NCBI RefSeq assembly: GCF_000424325.1 | Contig: NZ_AUJR01000003.1 | Location: 1 to 64,000 of the forward strand | Length of the DNA: 64,000 bases | Reading direction: 5' to 3' | Origin: [Clostridium] clostridioforme AGR2157 | Lineage (GTDB): Bacteria; Bacillota; Clostridia; Lachnospirales; Lachnospiraceae | Shown here: positions 62,244-64,000 of the stretch, one piece after another | Layout of the letters: every line of letters starts with the position of its first letter | How positions within the stretch are numbered: the first letter of the stretch is position 1 | The notes under the pieces: model-generated | The model's database searches: none | Told to the model about the DNA's origin: nothing | What the model saw: the letters and a program-made list of their open reading frames with translations, nothing else | Made by a program: the position numbers and the translations under genes

Positions 62244-63935
62244 ATGGCAGTTCTTCATCAAGAATATTATAAAGGAACAGGAAAAGGGCAAGCAAAAATC
62301 CAGGTTAATCGGGATATTCGTTCCTATATTGAGGATAATCCTAGTGGAGACTTTTCACAAGTGCTGGCTATGGATGCTAGATGGCAAGTATTCTATCATT
62401 TATCGGATATGAGAGCATCAATCTTAAATTGGTATGAATGGAGTAAGAATGGGTCAATCTTAGAGATTGGTGGGGAATTCGGTGCGTTAACAGGACTACT
62501 TTGTAAGCATGGTAAGCATGTGACAACAATTGAATATGGATTGTTTAAAGCAGAAACTATCTGTAAACGCCATTCGAATAGAGAAAATTTGGATGTATAT
62601 GCTGGCAATTTGTTTGATATGGAATTTGCAGAAAAATTTGATTATATTGTGATGATTGGCAGTTTGGAACGTCAATGTGGAGGGAGTAATTCCCTTGAAG
62701 ATTATCATAGATATATGAAGAAGATTGTGACATTGCTTAAACCAAATGGAAAGCTTTTGGCAGCTGTGGAAAACCGATATGGACTTCGTTACTTCTGTGG
62801 TGAAGTGGAAACCTACACGGGAAAGCCATATGCTGGAATTAATCATTATCCGCAAGGGGCTAGAGGTTATACATTTAGCAAAAAGGAACTATATGATATA
62901 ATGTGCAGTGCAGGATTTAAAGCTGTGAAGTTTTACTATCCACTGCCAGATTATAAATTGCCTCAAATGATTTATTCAGATGAATTTTTACCTCAAAAGG
63001 ATTTAGGGGAGCGTTTGTTATTTTATCATCTCAATAAAAATACATTGGTGGCTTCGGAAAATAATTTGTATGAGGATTTGATTGATAATCATGTATTTCC
63101 ATTTTTTGCAAATTCGTATCTTACGGAGTGTAGCCTAGATGGGAAATATAGTACTACCATATTTGCAGCAGTTACAACTGATAGGGGAAAATATCATGCT
63201 ATGTCTACGAGTGTATTTTATAGTTCAGGAGGGGAGGAGCGTAGAGTAAGAAAGAGGGCGTTGTACCGAGAGGGGATATCAAATGTACGAGCAGTTTATG
63301 ATAATATGATGGAGCTAAAGAAGCATGGAATTACTATTGTTCCTCATTATTTGGAAAATGATGATATAATTATGCCGTTTATACCTAAAATAACATGTTC
63401 AGATTATCTTAGAAAGTTAGTAATGTTAGGGGATGGAGATGCATTCGAATTAATATTTGAATTAATATATCAAAATATACTAAAATCTTCAGAACTAGTT
63501 CCAGCGGAAGAAAATAAGTTTCCTGAAGTGGGGGGAAACGTAGTGGAATATGGGCCTATCCTTAAGAGGTGCTATGTGGATATGGTTCCATTTAATTGTT
63601 TTTATGTAAATGGAAAGCTACTATATTTTGATCAGGAATTTGTTATGGAAGATTATCCAGCTTTATACCCGATGTATAGGGCATTAATGTATACATATTA
63701 TTTTATACCAGATGCAGAGAAACTTGTTCCCATACATGAGATGAAACGGCGATATGGATTAATTGAATTGTGGGATGTTTTCCAAAAAGAGGAAGATAGG
63801 TTTGTGTCGGACAATCGTAGGCATGAGGTATATCAAAATTTTTATAAGTGGATTGGTGATGATTTAACTCGGATAAACTGTAATGCAGAGTTATTATTGA
63901 AATCAGAATTTTTTCATGAATGTGATGCAGATTGA
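62244..63935 (+). CDS. SAM-dependent methyltransferase with kinase-like C-terminal part
   Basis: 563 residues. The methyltransferase domain (about 60-240) has the SAM motif SILEIGGEFGALTGLLCKHG, then VTTIEYGLFKAETICKRH and DYIVMIGSLERQCGG, LLKPNGKLLAAVENRYGLRY. The C-terminal ~250 residues include MVPFNCFYVNGKLLYFDQEF, similar to the Asp-x-x-Pro-x-Asn ... Phe-Asp-Gln-Glu element of small-molecule kinase folds in capping enzymes. Methyltransferase-kinase pairs of this sort (WbdD-like) end the chain of ABC-exported O-antigens, so a chain-capping role is possible. The start at 62244 has TGGAGGAGAT; the in-frame ATG at 62136 is preceded by no such site. The 200-base gap before the gene shows no gene; a promoter is not clear. 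Confidence 0.82.
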   Translation: MAVLHQEYYKGTGKGQAKIQVNRDIRSYIEDNPSGDFSQVLAMDARWQVFYHLSDMRASILNWYEWSKNGSILEIGGEFGALTGLLCKHGKHVTTIEYGLFKAETICKRHSNRENLDVYAGNLFDMEFAEKFDYIVMIGSLERQCGGSNSLEDYHRYMKKIVTLLKPNGKLLAAVENRYGLRYFCGEVETYTGKPYAGINHYPQGARGYTFSKKELYDIMCSAGFKAVKFYYPLPDYKLPQMIYSDEFLPQKDLGERLLFYHLNKNTLVASENNLYEDLIDNHVFPFFANSYLTECSLDGKYSTTIFAAVTTDRGKYHAMSTSVFYSSGGEERRVRKRALYREGISNVRAVYDNMMELKKHGITIVPHYLENDDIIMPFIPKITCSDYLRKLVMLGDGDAFELIFELIYQNILKSSELVPAEENKFPEVGGNVVEYGPILKRCYVDMVPFNCFYVNGKLLYFDQEFVMEDYPALYPMYRALMYTYYFIPDAEKLVPIHEMKRRYGLIELWDVFQKEEDRFVSDNRRHEVYQNFYKWIGDDLTRINCNAELLLKSEFFHECDAD

Positions 63936-64000
63936 TGATATAAGTGGCAATATTAGTTGCTGAACAGGTTCGTCTGCAACAGTGGGCCGATCTAAAAACC

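Overview
The window looks like a chromosomal segment of a spore-forming gut Firmicute of the Lachnospiraceae, most like the Clostridium clostridioforme / Enterocloster group. This is an inference from gene content: Firmicute-type ribosomal operon with RNA leaders, CotS-like and VanW proteins, RecD2, a DUF4080 radical SAM enzyme, and cell-wall-binding repeat proteins. No rRNA or tRNA gene was seen, so the species cannot be fixed from the sequence alone.

Layout. 1-13.3 kb is housekeeping DNA of fairly high GC, mostly on the + strand: dCMP deaminase, B12-radical SAM enzyme, endonuclease III, DEDDh exonuclease, VanW protein, AIR-synthase-like protein, Lrp regulator with an aminotransferase, TrmL, a decayed GPH-type sugar transporter, a CotS-like kinase and a phosphohexomutase. 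13.4-19.7 kb runs on the - strand: a CmpB-type membrane protein, two tandem tyrosine recombinases, and a two-gene module for secreted proteins with cell-wall-binding repeats. 20.2-30.0 kb is on the + strand: MreB, RecD2, ComF, then rpmG-secE-nusG-rplK-rplA-rplJ-rplL, with L1-mimic sites and an L10-type leader. This is followed not by rpoBC but by a tagaturonate-reductase-like gene under paired palindromic operators. 30.4-33.5 kb carries a second copy of the wall-binding module in inverted orientation; the two leading genes share about 390 bp of nearly identical inverted repeat that includes the -10 region.

33.5 kb to the end is a surface-glycan locus. The first part (33.7-42.8 kb) encodes a ligase/polymerase-like membrane protein, an initiating sugar-phosphate transferase, three GT4 glycosyltransferases and a Wzm/Wzt-type ABC exporter whose ATPase has a C-terminal cargo-type domain. 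Two - strand genes (42.8-45.2 kb) follow. From about 45.2 kb the DNA is clearly more AT-rich and reads as one long operon: LicD, a nucleotidyltransferase-aminotransferase fusion, GNAT, FkbH, acyl carrier protein, VOC protein, GT4, large HAD-like proteins, a TagD-like cytidylyltransferase, two multidomain glycosyltransferases and a methyltransferase fusion. Together these would build, decorate (phospho-amino-alcohol or glyceryl-type substituents) and export a cell-surface polymer.

The most striking points are: (i) the inverted pair of surface-protein modules beside tandem recombinases, with short recombination-site-like repeats, one overlapping the -35 of one copy; (ii) a highly structured candidate RNA of about 210 nt between that copy and mreB; (iii) one Rossmann-like module (hydrophobic-Y/F-G-x-G) recurring in five proteins of the 3' glycan operon, as end domain, linker and stand-alone protein; (iv) coding minisatellites in endonuclease III and the CotS-like kinase.
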